DNA of 64,000 nt, taken from NCBI RefSeq assembly GCF_023656415.1, contig NZ_JAMOIL010000023.1:1-64000 (forward strand). The letters run 5' to 3'. Under the pieces are notes generated by a model that saw only the letters and a list, made by a program, of their open reading frames with translations, ran no database searches and was not told the origin of the DNA. The stretch's first letter is position 1. The number at the start of each line of letters is the position of its first letter. The DNA is from Nocardioides bruguierae (GTDB lineage Bacteria; Actinomycetota; Actinomycetes; Propionibacteriales; Nocardioidaceae). This document shows, in pieces, positions 51,879 to 60,926 of the stretch. Both the position numbers and the translations under genes were made by a program.

Positions 51879-53393
51879 CTACGCACCGACACCTCCCATC
51901 GGCGGCGTCCAAGTGGACGGGCTCGCCACCCCAAACGCCGCGAGGAAGTGGGCTCCCGCCTGTGTCCCCGTCGTTGCTGCCCGTTCCATGAGGGCAACCG
52001 GCAACTCACACCGCACCCCATCGCCGGCCAGCACCACCCGCTCATCCGGCGTCACGACACCGGGCCGCGAAGCCCACTCGTCCAGCCCGACGAGCGGGCA
52101 GTCCTCGCGCACGAGCCACTCTTCCCCCCGCACCTCACCGGCGCCAAGGGACGGATGAATCCGCAGCAGTTCCTCCCACAGCACCTTCTGCAACTGCTCA
52201 CGATCAGCGGCATCCGAGGCAGGCACCGCGTACGCATGCATCTCCACGACGCACCCGCCAGTGGACGAGGCCCACGCAGCCGCCCCTGACTCCAGCTGCT
52301 CCAGGAACGACACGTTGTCGAGCGGCCCGAACCCGGAAGTCCCCAGGAACGCCGCAGCATCAGCCGGAGCCGGGCACGACAACCACCGCCGCCACACGAC
52401 GAACGGCGGCGCAACCTCCAAGCCGAGCAGCCGCGAGCGCCACGCGTCATCCCCCAGCCACGGCGACGCCGACACGATGCGCTGCAGTGGCGCACGGTCG
52501 GTGGCCAGCACGACACCGTCGACGGCGAGCGAGTTCACCAACAGTCCGCCCGAGTCGCTCTCCGTCAGCGAGGTCACCGGCGAGGACAGCCGGATGTCGA
52601 CCCCGAGGGAGGTCAGGTACTCGCCGAGCGGCTTCCAGAGGGCGGTGTCGAAGTCGTCCTCGGCCACGTCGAAAAGGAGCCCCTCGGCGGAGCCGAGAAA
52701 GTAGGTGTGGAACATCGCGACCAGCTCGCCGGCCGAGAAGTCGTCGGGGTCAGCGAAGAACGACCGCGCGAAAACCTCGAGCGCCAAGTGCCGGGCGGAC
52801 TCCGGGAAGTTCAGGGAGTCCAGGAACGACGAGGCCGACATCCCGTCAAGGTCGGAGAAGGTCCGCGGGAACGACACCCGCAGCAGCCCCATCGCCTCGC
52901 GCACATTCACCTTGGCCAGATCCCGGAGCGTGAACGACGGCGACTGCGCCACGAACCCGAGGATGCTCCACGGCGGGGTCCGAGGCACGTGCGTAAACGA
53001 GTCCCGCGCCCCCGACGCCGCCAGCAGCGGATAGTCCTCCACCGGCTTCAGCCGCGACAGGTCCGGGTCCGTCCGCCGCAGGAGCGCCCGCAGGTTGTAG
53101 TACTGCCGGAAGAACGCGTGGAACCCGCGACTCATCGCCGTCTCCTGCCCGTCCACCGTCACAGGCCACGAGGCCACACGCCCGCCGAGCCTGTCGGTCG
53201 CCTCGAGCAGCGTGACCCGCACGCCCTTCTCCGCCAGGACGCACGCAGCCGACAGCCCCGCGATCCCACCGCCCACCACGGCCACGTGGTGCCGGCCCTC
53301 GTCCGACGGCGCCCCAGGATGCCCCGGGATAAACTCGGCCCGCGAGTCCCGCCCCGGAAGCCACGACGACGAAGACGAGAAGGGCGACCTCAC
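51879..53393 (-). CDS. crtU: CrtU-type carotene desaturase/methyltransferase (aromatic ring formation)
   Basis: The 504-residue FAD protein has HHVAVVGGGIAGLSAACVLAEKGVRVTLLEATDRLGGRV near the start and the CrtU-specific SRGFHAFFRQYYNLRALLRRTDPDL; the C-terminus keeps RVVLAGDGVRCELPVALMERAATTG. CrtU turns beta-ionone rings into aromatic phi-rings, giving isorenieratene. GTG 53393 overlaps the stop of the methyltransferase gene (GTGA). It ends the minus-strand operon crtYc-crtYd-methyltransferase-crtU. Confidence 0.88.
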   Translation of the reverse strand: MRSPFSSSSSWLPGRDSRAEFIPGHPGAPSDEGRHHVAVVGGGIAGLSAACVLAEKGVRVTLLEATDRLGGRVASWPVTVDGQETAMSRGFHAFFRQYYNLRALLRRTDPDLSRLKPVEDYPLLAASGARDSFTHVPRTPPWSILGFVAQSPSFTLRDLAKVNVREAMGLLRVSFPRTFSDLDGMSASSFLDSLNFPESARHLALEVFARSFFADPDDFSAGELVAMFHTYFLGSAEGLLFDVAEDDFDTALWKPLGEYLTSLGVDIRLSSPVTSLTESDSGGLLVNSLAVDGVVLATDRAPLQRIVSASPWLGDDAWRSRLLGLEVAPPFVVWRRWLSCPAPADAAAFLGTSGFGPLDNVSFLEQLESGAAAWASSTGGCVVEMHAYAVPASDAADREQLQKVLWEELLRIHPSLGAGEVRGEEWLVREDCPLVGLDEWASRPGVVTPDERVVLAGDGVRCELPVALMERAATTGTQAGAHFLAAFGVASPSTWTPPMGGVGA

Positions 53394-54139
53394 GCGGACG
53401 CCTTCCGCGCCCGCCACGCATGCACCTGCCCGGCCTGCCAGCCGCTGACGGTCCGGGTCTCGACCTCGGTCAGGCCGCCGCGCCACAGCCGGTCGGCGAA
53501 CCCGCGGACCCCGTCGAACGACAGCACGCTGCGCCACAGGTAGCGGTAGATCGGCGACTGCGGCGCCGTCGCCATCCCCAGCGGGACGATCACGCCCCAG
53601 CACGTCGCGTGCCAGGCCCAACGGGCAGTCAGGCTGTCGCCCACGGAGTAGTCGTGCACGACGAGCACGCCACCCGGCGCGAGCACCTCGCGGATCTCCC
53701 CGATCAGGCGGTCGCGCGCGGCCACGTTGCGGAACAGGTAGGCGGTCAGCACCCCGTCGAAGGACCCGAGGTCCGAGGAGGTCAGGTGCTCGGCGTCCGC
53801 CTGCGCGAAGGTGACGCCACTCAGGGCGGGCTTGGACGAGGCGGAGCGGAGCATCCCGGCAGAACCGTCCACGCCGACGATCTCGGCGTCGACGCCCGCT
53901 TCGCCGAGGGCGGACACCAGGGCCCGCGTCGACGCGCCGGACCCGCACCCGAGGTCGAGCACCCTTGGTCGGCGACCGGGCGTGGTCGGCAGCGCCTCGA
54001 CCACGGCGCGAGCCGACGCTCGCAACTGAGAGTGGTACCCGGGGCTGAGCCCGACCATGAGGTCGTAGGTCTCCGCGACGTCGTCGAAGGCATCGGGCAC
54101 GGTGCCGGCGTTGATCGTCGGCCGAGTGTCGGTGCTCAT
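53390..54139 (-). CDS. SAM-dependent methyltransferase of the carotenoid operon (CrtT position)
   Basis: The 249-residue class I methyltransferase shows motif I RVLDLGCGSGASTRAL, AEIVGVDGSAGML, and post-motif DGVLTAYLFRNVAARDRLIGEIREVLAPGGVLVVHDY, resembling UbiE-like enzymes. In Streptomyces the gene between crtY and crtU (crtT) is a methyltransferase of this kind. Its precise substrate is not settled. Start ATG 54139 overlaps the crtYd stop and its stop overlaps the crtU start. Confidence 0.8.
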   Translation of the reverse strand: MSTDTRPTINAGTVPDAFDDVAETYDLMVGLSPGYHSQLRASARAVVEALPTTPGRRPRVLDLGCGSGASTRALVSALGEAGVDAEIVGVDGSAGMLRSASSKPALSGVTFAQADAEHLTSSDLGSFDGVLTAYLFRNVAARDRLIGEIREVLAPGGVLVVHDYSVGDSLTARWAWHATCWGVIVPLGMATAPQSPIYRYLWRSVLSFDGVRGFADRLWRGGLTEVETRTVSGWQAGQVHAWRARKASA

Positions 54140-54462
54140 GCGTGCTCCTTGTTTCTGGTCTGGTGGCGGCCGAAACGAACCCACAGCATCAGCGCGAGGC
54201 TCACCATGGCGAACCCGAAGACGAAGTCCTCGACGGGGATGTCCCACGGCGCCCGCCACCCGGTCATGTGGTCGGAGTTGTAGAGCACGATCGGGTCGGA
54301 GAGCTTCGTGAGCCATCCGTCCACGGGCACCTGGAAAGCCATCACGATCGCCATCGCCAGCCAGTACTGGAGGGTGCGGAAGATCCCGGTCCGCAGCACC
54401 AGCAGCTCCAGGCCGACGACGATCGCCAGCGACGCCAGAGCCGTCGCGGTGTAGACCCCCAT
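54136..54462 (-). CDS. crtYd: Lycopene cyclase domain protein, second subunit (CrtYd-type)
   Basis: The 108-residue membrane protein has three helices and the lycopene-cyclase-domain segment LQYWLAMAIVMAFQVPVDGWLTK, then PWDIPVEDFVFGFAMVSLALMLW. It pairs with the preceding gene to make the heterodimeric cyclase of high-GC Gram-positives, which closes beta rings on lycopene. Start ATG overlaps the crtYc stop (TGATG). Confidence 0.88.
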   Translation of the reverse strand: MGVYTATALASLAIVVGLELLVLRTGIFRTLQYWLAMAIVMAFQVPVDGWLTKLSDPIVLYNSDHMTGWRAPWDIPVEDFVFGFAMVSLALMLWVRFGRHQTRNKEHA

Positions 54463-54794
54463 CAGCGGTCGGCCCGCCGCGGCAGCATCCGCAGCACGTT
54501 GCCGACGGCCTCATAGGTCAGCAGCCCGCAGATGGGCACGACGAGGAAGAAGACGAGCTCTTCCAGCGGCATCTCGAAGGGCAGCAGGACGCCGGTGGTG
54601 TGCTGCTCCGAGTACCCCCACGAGTCGAGTGCGATCATGACGACATCCCACGCCGAGTACGCGATGACCAGCGGGAGCAGCGTCATGACCAGCAGCTTCG
54701 GCCGCCGCCAGACGCGAGCACCCAGCACGACCTCGAGCGGCAGCGTGATCGCCAGACACAGCCCCATGAGGATCAGGTACTCGAAGTGCTGCAC
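54462..54794 (-). CDS. crtYc: Lycopene cyclase domain protein, first subunit (CrtYc-type)
   Basis: The 110-residue membrane protein has the lycopene-cyclase-domain repeats HFEYLILMGLCLAITLPLEVVLGARVW and VIAYSAWDVVMIALDSWGYSEQHTTG, plus FEMPLEELVFFLVVPICGLLTYEAV with the conserved E-E-L motif. GTG 54794 is preferred to the longer 54836 frame because VQHFEYLILMG is the usual opening. It is first in the minus-strand crt operon. Confidence 0.88.
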   Translation of the reverse strand: MQHFEYLILMGLCLAITLPLEVVLGARVWRRPKLLVMTLLPLVIAYSAWDVVMIALDSWGYSEQHTTGVLLPFEMPLEELVFFLVVPICGLLTYEAVGNVLRMLPRRADR

Positions 54795-54887
54795 TCGGCC
54801 AGCCTGCCGCCCCGAGCACTCCTCCACCCCACCCAATCCGGTGGAGAGCAGGCAGTTAACGACCGGAGTCGAAGGTCACCGCCTACC

Positions 54888-55055
54888 GGTGGTCGAGGAG
54901 CGAGGCCGTCCACGGCCGAGCCACGAGACCCCCGCACAGGTCTAAGCGCTCTGGCCCTGAACTCGCACCGCTCGCTCGTCACTCGTAGGCAACGAGCTAG
55001 CAGGCGGTGGTCGAGCAGCGACGAGCGCCAGCGAGGAGCGCACGCCGAGACCACC
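54888..55055. repeat. Dispersed repeat copies upstream of crtYc
   Basis: A copy beginning ggtggtcgaggagcgaggcc and ending gagacccccgcac (54888-54937) and another from ggtggtcgagcagcgacgag to gccgagaccacc (55006-55055, outer ends ggtggtc/gaccacc) lie in the gap between crtYc and the sugar-transferase gene. The rest of 54795-55294 has no gene I can support; promoters of both flanking genes must lie here. Confidence 0.8.
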
Positions 55056-55294
55056 AGCCCGCTCCCACGGGACCACCTCCTCGCACCGATTCCCCCGAAT
55101 ACCCCACACCACCGCACACAGCCTCTTAACCTGACTGTCACCTCCCGGGATGCGCAGGACGCCGCCGCGGACGTAAAGTCCGCCTTAGCGGAGCCTGACG
55201 TCCTCGGACACGAAGGAACCGTGGGCTCGGGACAGGTCTGCACCGTCGCATCACTCAGCCGAGCAGCCACCTGCCACACATGGGGATCGACTGC

Positions 55295-56752
55295 ATGACC
55301 ATCCTGTCGGACAACCGACGCCTGAGTTCCGTCGCTGCTCCAAGCCGGATGCTCCGCTACCTGCCGACCTCGGCGTTGATCATCGACGCAACGATCATCG
55401 TGCTGATCGGGGCGTTGGCTGTAGTCGGGCGCCGCGAGCTTCCGCTCTTCGATGAGGCCGCGTCGGTCGAGATGTCGCTGGTGATCGCCGGCCCTCTGAT
55501 CTTGTTCGGTTGGCTCCTCGCGGTCGCATTGAACGGCGGCTACCGCAAGGATGTTTTCGGCGTTGGCCTGGACGAATTCAAGCGCGTGCTCAACGGCAGC
55601 CTCATCGCCGCTGGGCTCACCGGTGTGGTGTCCTACCTCGCAAAGTTCGATCTCTCGCGGGGCTTCTTTGTCCTGGCTTTCGCCCTCGGCGTGCCACTGC
55701 TTCTCATAGGGCGATGGTCACTGCGCCGTGCCCTCCACGCCGCACGTGTCCGAGGGGCGCTAAGACAACGTGTCCTCCTCGTAGGCACGCGAGCCCACGT
55801 CGACGAGACCTTCTCGGTTCTCCGACGCGAGAAGTGGCTCGGCTACCAAGTGGTCGGTGCCCTGACCCCGGAATGGGACCTGTCGGAGGAGACGCCGATG
55901 GGGCTTCCGATCGTGGGCAACGCCAACGAAGCCGCCGCAATGGCGGTGGACGCACAGGCAGACGCGCTGTTCTTCGCTGGTGGCTCAGTCGGGTCATCCT
56001 CCCAGCTACGACGCACCGTCTGGGAGTTGGAGAAGCACCACATCGATGTGGTCGTCGCGCCGAGCGTCTCCGACATCTCCAACGAACGCGTTCGCATCCG
56101 CCCCGTGGGTGGCCTGCCGCTCATGCACATCGACCCTCCCACGTGGTCGGATGCCTCGCGGTGGGGCAAGCGGACATTCGACCTGCTGGGCTCGGGGATG
56201 CTGATCCTCACCTTCTTACCCCTCCTGGCGTTCATCGCTCTCAGCATCAAGGCAGAGGATCGCGGCCCGATTCTGTTCCGGCAGACGCGGACGGGCAAGG
56301 ACGGCACGGAGTTCGCGTGCTTCAAGTTCCGCAGCATGGTCGTCGATGCCGAGGCTCGGCTCTCCGCGCTCTACGCTCAGACTGGGCACGACGGCGGGCT
56401 CTTCAAGATGAAGGACGACCCGCGAATCACCAAGCCTGGCCGCTGGCTTCGTCGCTTCTCTCTCGACGAGCTGCCCCAGTTGTTGAATGTCTTCCGCGGC
56501 GAGATGAGCCTCGTGGGCCCGCGGCCGCCGTTGCCGCGGGAGGTCGCCGAGTACGACGGTGACGCCAACCGACGCCTTCAGGTCCGGCCGGGCATGACTG
56601 GACTCTGGCAGGTGAGTGGCAGGTCAGATCTTTCGTTCTCCGAGGCCATCAGGCTCGACCTGTATTACGTTGACAACTGGTCCATGCTTCAAGACTTGAA
56701 CATCCTCGCTCGCACCCTCGGAGCCGTATTAGGCCGCAATGGTGCATACTGA
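55295..56752 (+). CDS. Polyprenyl-phosphate sugar-1-phosphate transferase (initiating exopolysaccharide enzyme)
   Basis: The 485-residue protein has N-terminal membrane helices, a Rossmann-like CoA-binding domain (about 150-255) and a C-terminal bacterial sugar-transferase domain: GKRTFDLLGSGMLILTFLPLLAFIAL, EFACFKFRSMVVDAE, DDPRITKPGRWLRRFSLDELPQLLNVFRGEMSLVGPRPPLPREV, PGMTGLWQVSGRSDLSFSEAIRLDLYYVDNWS. It belongs to the WcaJ/CpsE family that loads the first sugar phosphate on undecaprenyl phosphate. ATG 55295 has gggga upstream; ATG 55280 is possible. It heads the glycan locus. Confidence 0.93.
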   Translation: MTILSDNRRLSSVAAPSRMLRYLPTSALIIDATIIVLIGALAVVGRRELPLFDEAASVEMSLVIAGPLILFGWLLAVALNGGYRKDVFGVGLDEFKRVLNGSLIAAGLTGVVSYLAKFDLSRGFFVLAFALGVPLLLIGRWSLRRALHAARVRGALRQRVLLVGTRAHVDETFSVLRREKWLGYQVVGALTPEWDLSEETPMGLPIVGNANEAAAMAVDAQADALFFAGGSVGSSSQLRRTVWELEKHHIDVVVAPSVSDISNERVRIRPVGGLPLMHIDPPTWSDASRWGKRTFDLLGSGMLILTFLPLLAFIALSIKAEDRGPILFRQTRTGKDGTEFACFKFRSMVVDAEARLSALYAQTGHDGGLFKMKDDPRITKPGRWLRRFSLDELPQLLNVFRGEMSLVGPRPPLPREVAEYDGDANRRLQVRPGMTGLWQVSGRSDLSFSEAIRLDLYYVDNWSMLQDLNILARTLGAVLGRNGAY

Positions 56753-56756
56753 AAGC

Positions 56757-57848
56757 ATGAATTCAAACGGATTGATAGTTTGCGAATGGCTCGAAGCGAC
56801 CGGAGGCGCTGAACGAGTCCTAGACGCACTCGTCCGTACCTTGACACCACAAAAAATTCGTTGCTTGTGGAACGATGGCCCCAAGAACCGCTTTCCAAAC
56901 ACGATAATTGAGGAGAGCATCGGCCCACAATCAGTTCTTCGTGGCCGCAAGGCGCTCAGCCTCGCCTACCAGGACAAGCTATTTGGGGGAATCGACCCTG
57001 AACAATTCGACTGGATCGTCGCAAGCTCTCACTCGTTCGCCCATCACGTGGGGAAATCAAAACGTGGACGCGAAAACAACGTCTATGTCTACGCTCACAC
57101 ACCCCCCCGGTTCCTCTGGTCGCCCGAAGTCGACCGCCGGGCAAGTCATTTTGCAATGAAACCAGTCATAAGTGCTTTGAAGCGTTTAGACAGGCGCCCC
57201 GTCAAAACTGCCAACTACGCCGTCAACAGTCGCTACGTCCAAACCCGGGCAAAGAATGCTTGGAGCATAGAACCCCGAGTCATATATCCAGAATTAGACA
57301 TGTCTAGACTAATGACCGAATCGGATGACGACGCGGATATCACCCACTGGCGTACTGGAGAATACATCCTTGGCGCATCTCGGTTTGTACCATACAAAGG
57401 TCTCGATAAGGTCATACGCCTCGGCGAGTACATGGATCTGCCCGTGCTCATCGCTGGCGACGGCCCCCAACTGAAGGCGCTCCAGGCTATGGCAACGGCC
57501 GCGACCGTTCCTGTCAAAATTGTTCGATCACCGTCTGACGCAGAGTTGTATCGCCTGATCACCAACGCATCCCTCTTTGTATTCCCGCCCATCGAGGACT
57601 TTGGCATAATGCCACTAGAAGCCATAGCGCTCGGAACGCCAGCCCTCGTCAACAGTGAAGGCGGAGCCCGCGAAAGCCTCGAACTCCTAGGCGCCGGCGG
57701 ATCGCATACCAGTTTCTCGAATCTGGCAGATGTTGCCCAGTCGGCCAGAGCGGCCATGGCAGCGAAACTCCCATCCGCTGCTAAGATTGACAACACGTTT
57801 GGCCGCAGCCGATTCCAACGCGAGATTACAAACTGGGTAACGTGCTAA
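56757..57848 (+). CDS. Glycosyltransferase family 4
   Basis: The 363-residue protein is a retaining GT4: CEWLEATGGAERVLDALVRTL near the start, ASRFVPYKGLDKVIRLGEYMDLPVLIAGDGP in the middle and LFVFPPIEDFGIMPLEAIALGTPALVNSEGGARESL for the nucleotide-sugar site. ATG 56757 lies five bases after the sugar-transferase stop; ATG 56739 overlaps it. GC content falls noticeably from here on, hinting at transfer. It should add a sugar to the growing repeat unit. Confidence 0.88.
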   Translation: MNSNGLIVCEWLEATGGAERVLDALVRTLTPQKIRCLWNDGPKNRFPNTIIEESIGPQSVLRGRKALSLAYQDKLFGGIDPEQFDWIVASSHSFAHHVGKSKRGRENNVYVYAHTPPRFLWSPEVDRRASHFAMKPVISALKRLDRRPVKTANYAVNSRYVQTRAKNAWSIEPRVIYPELDMSRLMTESDDDADITHWRTGEYILGASRFVPYKGLDKVIRLGEYMDLPVLIAGDGPQLKALQAMATAATVPVKIVRSPSDAELYRLITNASLFVFPPIEDFGIMPLEAIALGTPALVNSEGGARESLELLGAGGSHTSFSNLADVAQSARAAMAAKLPSAAKIDNTFGRSRFQREITNWVTC

Positions 57849-57874
57849 ATTCATCAAGCCAAGAGGGGGCCACG

Positions 57875-58729
57875 GTGCAAGAACCCAAACTACTCACGAT
57901 CTGTATCTGCACCATGAACCGTCCCGAGGACCTTCGCCGCGCACTGGCATCACTCATGCCGCAATCACTCGCTACCGTTTCCATCATGGTTAGCAACGAT
58001 GGTCTTGACGAGCCAGTCAGAACCATCTGCAAAGAATTCTCCGTCGACCTTGTCGACGGGCCTCGGCGGGGATTGGGGCCCAATAGAAACAACTGCGTAT
58101 CTCACGCGCAGACCCCGCTGATTACTTTCATAGATGACGACGTCATAGCCGGCCCAGACTTCATCCGAGCAGCTCTGCAAGTCGACCGAACCAAAGTTAC
58201 GACCGGATTTGAACTCAGACATGAGGGGACGGGCCAGCCCAAGGTCGTGACCCCCCATAATGCATCTTTCCTAGGCTTCCAAATCAAGCCGCCTCAGAGC
58301 AGGGTGCAGGCCGTCGTGATGAATGCTGCCGTATTTCCAACTTCAGCACTGAGGGCTTTTCCCTTCGACGAAAATATCACCTACGGGTACGAAGAGATCG
58401 ACATCTCAAGGAAACTCGCTTCAAACGGAATTCAGATAGCTGTCGACTATTCACTCTGGAACAATCACCACCCGTCACCCATAAACCGGAAGGAGTATGC
58501 GACTCGACTTGTCGCGTCCCGCATTTATACGACCTACCGCGCCTACCGATGCTACGAAGCAAACTCAACTAAAGCCACAGCATTCCTCCTAACTGCCATG
58601 GTGCATCACGTATTACATCTCATTCGCATCAAAGGCGACCTCCGGTCTGCCTTCCGGACTGCGGTCCAAGTTCGCAAGATGTGGAGAGAGTCGCAGCGCG
58701 ACCAAGGCGGCAGGACACCGTCTCGCTAG
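57875..58729 (+). CDS. Glycosyltransferase family 2
   Basis: The 284-residue protein has a GT-A fold start (LLTICICTMNRPEDLRRALASLMPQ), RGLGPNRNNCVSHAQTPLITFIDDDVIAGPDF with the DDD metal motif, and a later FPFDENITYGYEEIDISRKLASNG acceptor-site segment. GTG 57875 is chosen since agaggggg precedes it; GTG 57842 would overlap the upstream gene. It is immediately followed by a transposase remnant. Confidence 0.87.
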   Translation: MQEPKLLTICICTMNRPEDLRRALASLMPQSLATVSIMVSNDGLDEPVRTICKEFSVDLVDGPRRGLGPNRNNCVSHAQTPLITFIDDDVIAGPDFIRAALQVDRTKVTTGFELRHEGTGQPKVVTPHNASFLGFQIKPPQSRVQAVVMNAAVFPTSALRAFPFDENITYGYEEIDISRKLASNGIQIAVDYSLWNNHHPSPINRKEYATRLVASRIYTTYRAYRCYEANSTKATAFLLTAMVHHVLHLIRIKGDLRSAFRTAVQVRKMWRESQRDQGGRTPSR

Positions 58730-58731
58730 CC

Positions 58732-59113
58732 TGGACGTGGCCTTGACCGCGGGCGACCCCGCCTGGGAGGTCATCATCGCTTGGCGCTGCTACCAGCAGC
58801 TGCGCGCGATCTACCAAGCCCCCAGCCCGACGGCGAGGCGCGGACTGGCCGAGAAGGTCATCGCGTCCTTCCCCTCCTGCCCCATCCCAGAGATCGCACG
58901 CCTGGGCCGGACCCTGTGAGCGTGGCGGCCCCAGATCCTGGCCTACTTCACCCCCGGGGCCTCAGCAACGGCAGCACCGAAGCCATCAACCCCATCATCG
59001 AGAAGACCCGTCGACTCGCCCACGGCTTCCGCAACTTCGACCACTACCGGCTACGCATCCTCCTCGCCGCAGCTGGAGACAGGCCCTACCGACGGGCACC
59101 TACCCACGCTTAG
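58732..59113 (+). pseudogene. ISL3-family transposase, C-terminal remnant
   Basis: About 125 codons match the end of ISL3 transposases: AWEVIIAWRCYQQLRAIYQAPS, IASFPSCPIPEIARLGRTL, then after a stop AWRPQILAYF, and in another frame STEAINPIIEKTRRLAHGFRNFDHYRLRILLAAAGDRPYRR. There is one in-frame TGA (58917-58919, where an Arg codon is expected) and a frameshift near 58955, and the N-terminal three quarters are absent. No terminal repeats were found. It marks an old insertion between two glycosyltransferase genes; 59114-59217 holds nothing clear. Confidence 0.85.
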
Positions 59114-59217
59114 ATCCGAAGAGTCCATATCGTCGGCTCCTGAATGGAGAAGTCAAGCCCCCCCCCGCCCCGGCGTCGCGGGCTGGAAGTCTGGCCGAAA
59201 GTCGCTTCGCTATCCCG

Positions 59218-60150
59218 CTACCGAAAACTACGGCGGACTTCCTCGCAGTAGCGGAGAACCTGACGTGCTTGACCCAGCGTCGCGGAAACATTCACTACAA
59301 ACATGCGCAACCCTGGCCGGCCGCCGAACTGGCTCCGGAGTCCCCACCCCAGCCCAGGCTGCAACTCCGTGCCCAATAAGACGCGACGAGCGATATAGGC
59401 CCGAAACCCCAGCCAGTCAGCTACAAGACCAACACCCACCATCTCATTCCAAGCCATCGCGCGGACCCTCTCCACCGTCAACTCGCGCCGTCCGTCTCCC
59501 GAGCCCCGTTCCGCAGGGAAATGATTAACCTGGCAAGACGGGTCGTAGATCAACGCGTAGCCCTGAGCTCGAATGAAGCTGCTCAGCACCAACTCCGACC
59601 GATACTGAGCTCCGACTCCCTTCACGACTTCCCCGAGATCCAACTGGTTCACGGCTAAACGCCGCATGGACATGTTGGCGCCCTTTAAGGAATGGGTCGA
59701 ACGAGCCGAGCCACCGCCTCGATGATGGCCAGAAGTGATAGCACCAAACCTCGTGATGAGGCCTACTCGCACACCTTCGTCGACAGAAACATCGCCTTGA
59801 ATGTTGTCCCGGCCCCCCACGCCACCAACACGGTGATGGACGTAGGCTGCCAGATGCCGACTCGCCCAAGTTGCCTCAGGTATCGCGTCGTCGTCGCAGA
59901 AGGCAACAATGTCGCAACTCGCTGCTCGGTAACCGGCCGTGAGGGCGGCGGCGAACCCTGGCAAGTCAACTTGAACCACCCGGGCGCCGAACTTGGCAGC
60001 TGCGACGTGGGTGGCGAGATCGTCGGCACGGGCAACCACAATCAACTCTGACACAGCCCCGGATTCTCGTTGGGCGACCAACGATTCCAGTGCGTTAGCA
60101 AGGATTTCGGGGCGACCGACGCTACAGACCACAGCACTCAGAGACAGCAT
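59218..60150 (-). CDS. Glycosyltransferase family 2
   Basis: The 310-residue protein begins MLSLSAVVCSVGRPEILANALESLVAQ and has GYRAASCDIVAFCDDDAIPEATW with the metal-binding DDD, GANMSMRRLAV and a late SELVLSSFIRAQGYALIYDPSCQVNH. ATG 60150 has ggag upstream and overlaps the stop of the sulfotransferase gene (TGATG), so the minus-strand genes from the window edge to here are one operon. The sugar donor is unknown. Confidence 0.88.
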   Translation of the reverse strand: MLSLSAVVCSVGRPEILANALESLVAQRESGAVSELIVVARADDLATHVAAAKFGARVVQVDLPGFAAALTAGYRAASCDIVAFCDDDAIPEATWASRHLAAYVHHRVGGVGGRDNIQGDVSVDEGVRVGLITRFGAITSGHHRGGGSARSTHSLKGANMSMRRLAVNQLDLGEVVKGVGAQYRSELVLSSFIRAQGYALIYDPSCQVNHFPAERGSGDGRRELTVERVRAMAWNEMVGVGLVADWLGFRAYIARRVLLGTELQPGLGWGLRSQFGGRPGLRMFVVNVSATLGQARQVLRYCEEVRRSFR

Positions 60151-60926
60151 CACGGACTCCCGTACCTACGCTTGGCGACCTCAAACAACTTCACGTCTAA
60201 AGAGTTTATCTCGGCAAGGACCCTGAGTTCTCTCGCTGAGATGCGGGACATCGAACCCAGTCGAATCGCTGCAAGATCCAGCCGACCTTGCTGCAAGGCA
60301 CGTGCCGCACGAAGACACCGACCGAGCAAGCCCACTCGCGCCTTCTTCTCAACAGAAGCGCTAACCTCCCAGCCAAACAGCTCTCTCACACGGCGTTCAA
60401 GCTGTCCGTCCTCCAAAATGAGCACAGCGTCGAAGTTTCCTAACCGACGCAGCGCCATATCGAGGGCTTCAGTTTCCTCCATGTCCTCATGCCAATCCCG
60501 CCCCACTAGAGTTCTGACATAGTAGTTGTCCCGAGCCCAATTACCGCCCTCAAACGCCTGCCACGAGTTCACATTGCGCCACGATGTGTATCCGCCTTGC
60601 ACATCAAAGGTGTAGTTAGACACAATTCTTGAGATGGGGTCGCGAAGAATGGTGAACGAGAACGAGTTTTCATCTTCAAGTGCTGCCAAAGGCAGTCCCC
60701 ACTCGCTCGCCGCGAAAGTTACTCCATCCTCCTTCAAGCCGCGGAGATAGGTTCTAAACCCTCGGTCGGACATCTCCCATGTGCGGACGGGGCGACCGTC
60801 CTCACGGTGAGGATTTCCGTTATGTGAATGCTCGGCAAACTTTTCACCGTTCGCTAAAGCCAAGGAGACCACCGAAGAGCCAGCGACCTTATGAAAGTGA
60901 TGAAACCAAATAAATCTACTGCGCAT
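60150..60926 (-). CDS. Sulfotransferase family protein (2-O-sulfotransferase-like)
   Basis: The 258-residue protein has a 5'-phosphosulfate-binding loop FIWFHHFHKVAGSSVVSLAL and a 3'-phosphate-binding segment FTILRDPISRIVSNYTFD, as in the heparan 2-O-sulfotransferase-like family. It should transfer sulfate from PAPS to a glycan. Its start overlaps the end of the next upstream gene by 11 bases. Together with the second sulfotransferase it points to a sulfated exopolysaccharide. Confidence 0.82.
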   Translation of the reverse strand: MRSRFIWFHHFHKVAGSSVVSLALANGEKFAEHSHNGNPHREDGRPVRTWEMSDRGFRTYLRGLKEDGVTFAASEWGLPLAALEDENSFSFTILRDPISRIVSNYTFDVQGGYTSWRNVNSWQAFEGGNWARDNYYVRTLVGRDWHEDMEETEALDMALRRLGNFDAVLILEDGQLERRVRELFGWEVSASVEKKARVGLLGRCLRAARALQQGRLDLAAIRLGSMSRISARELRVLAEINSLDVKLFEVAKRRYGSP

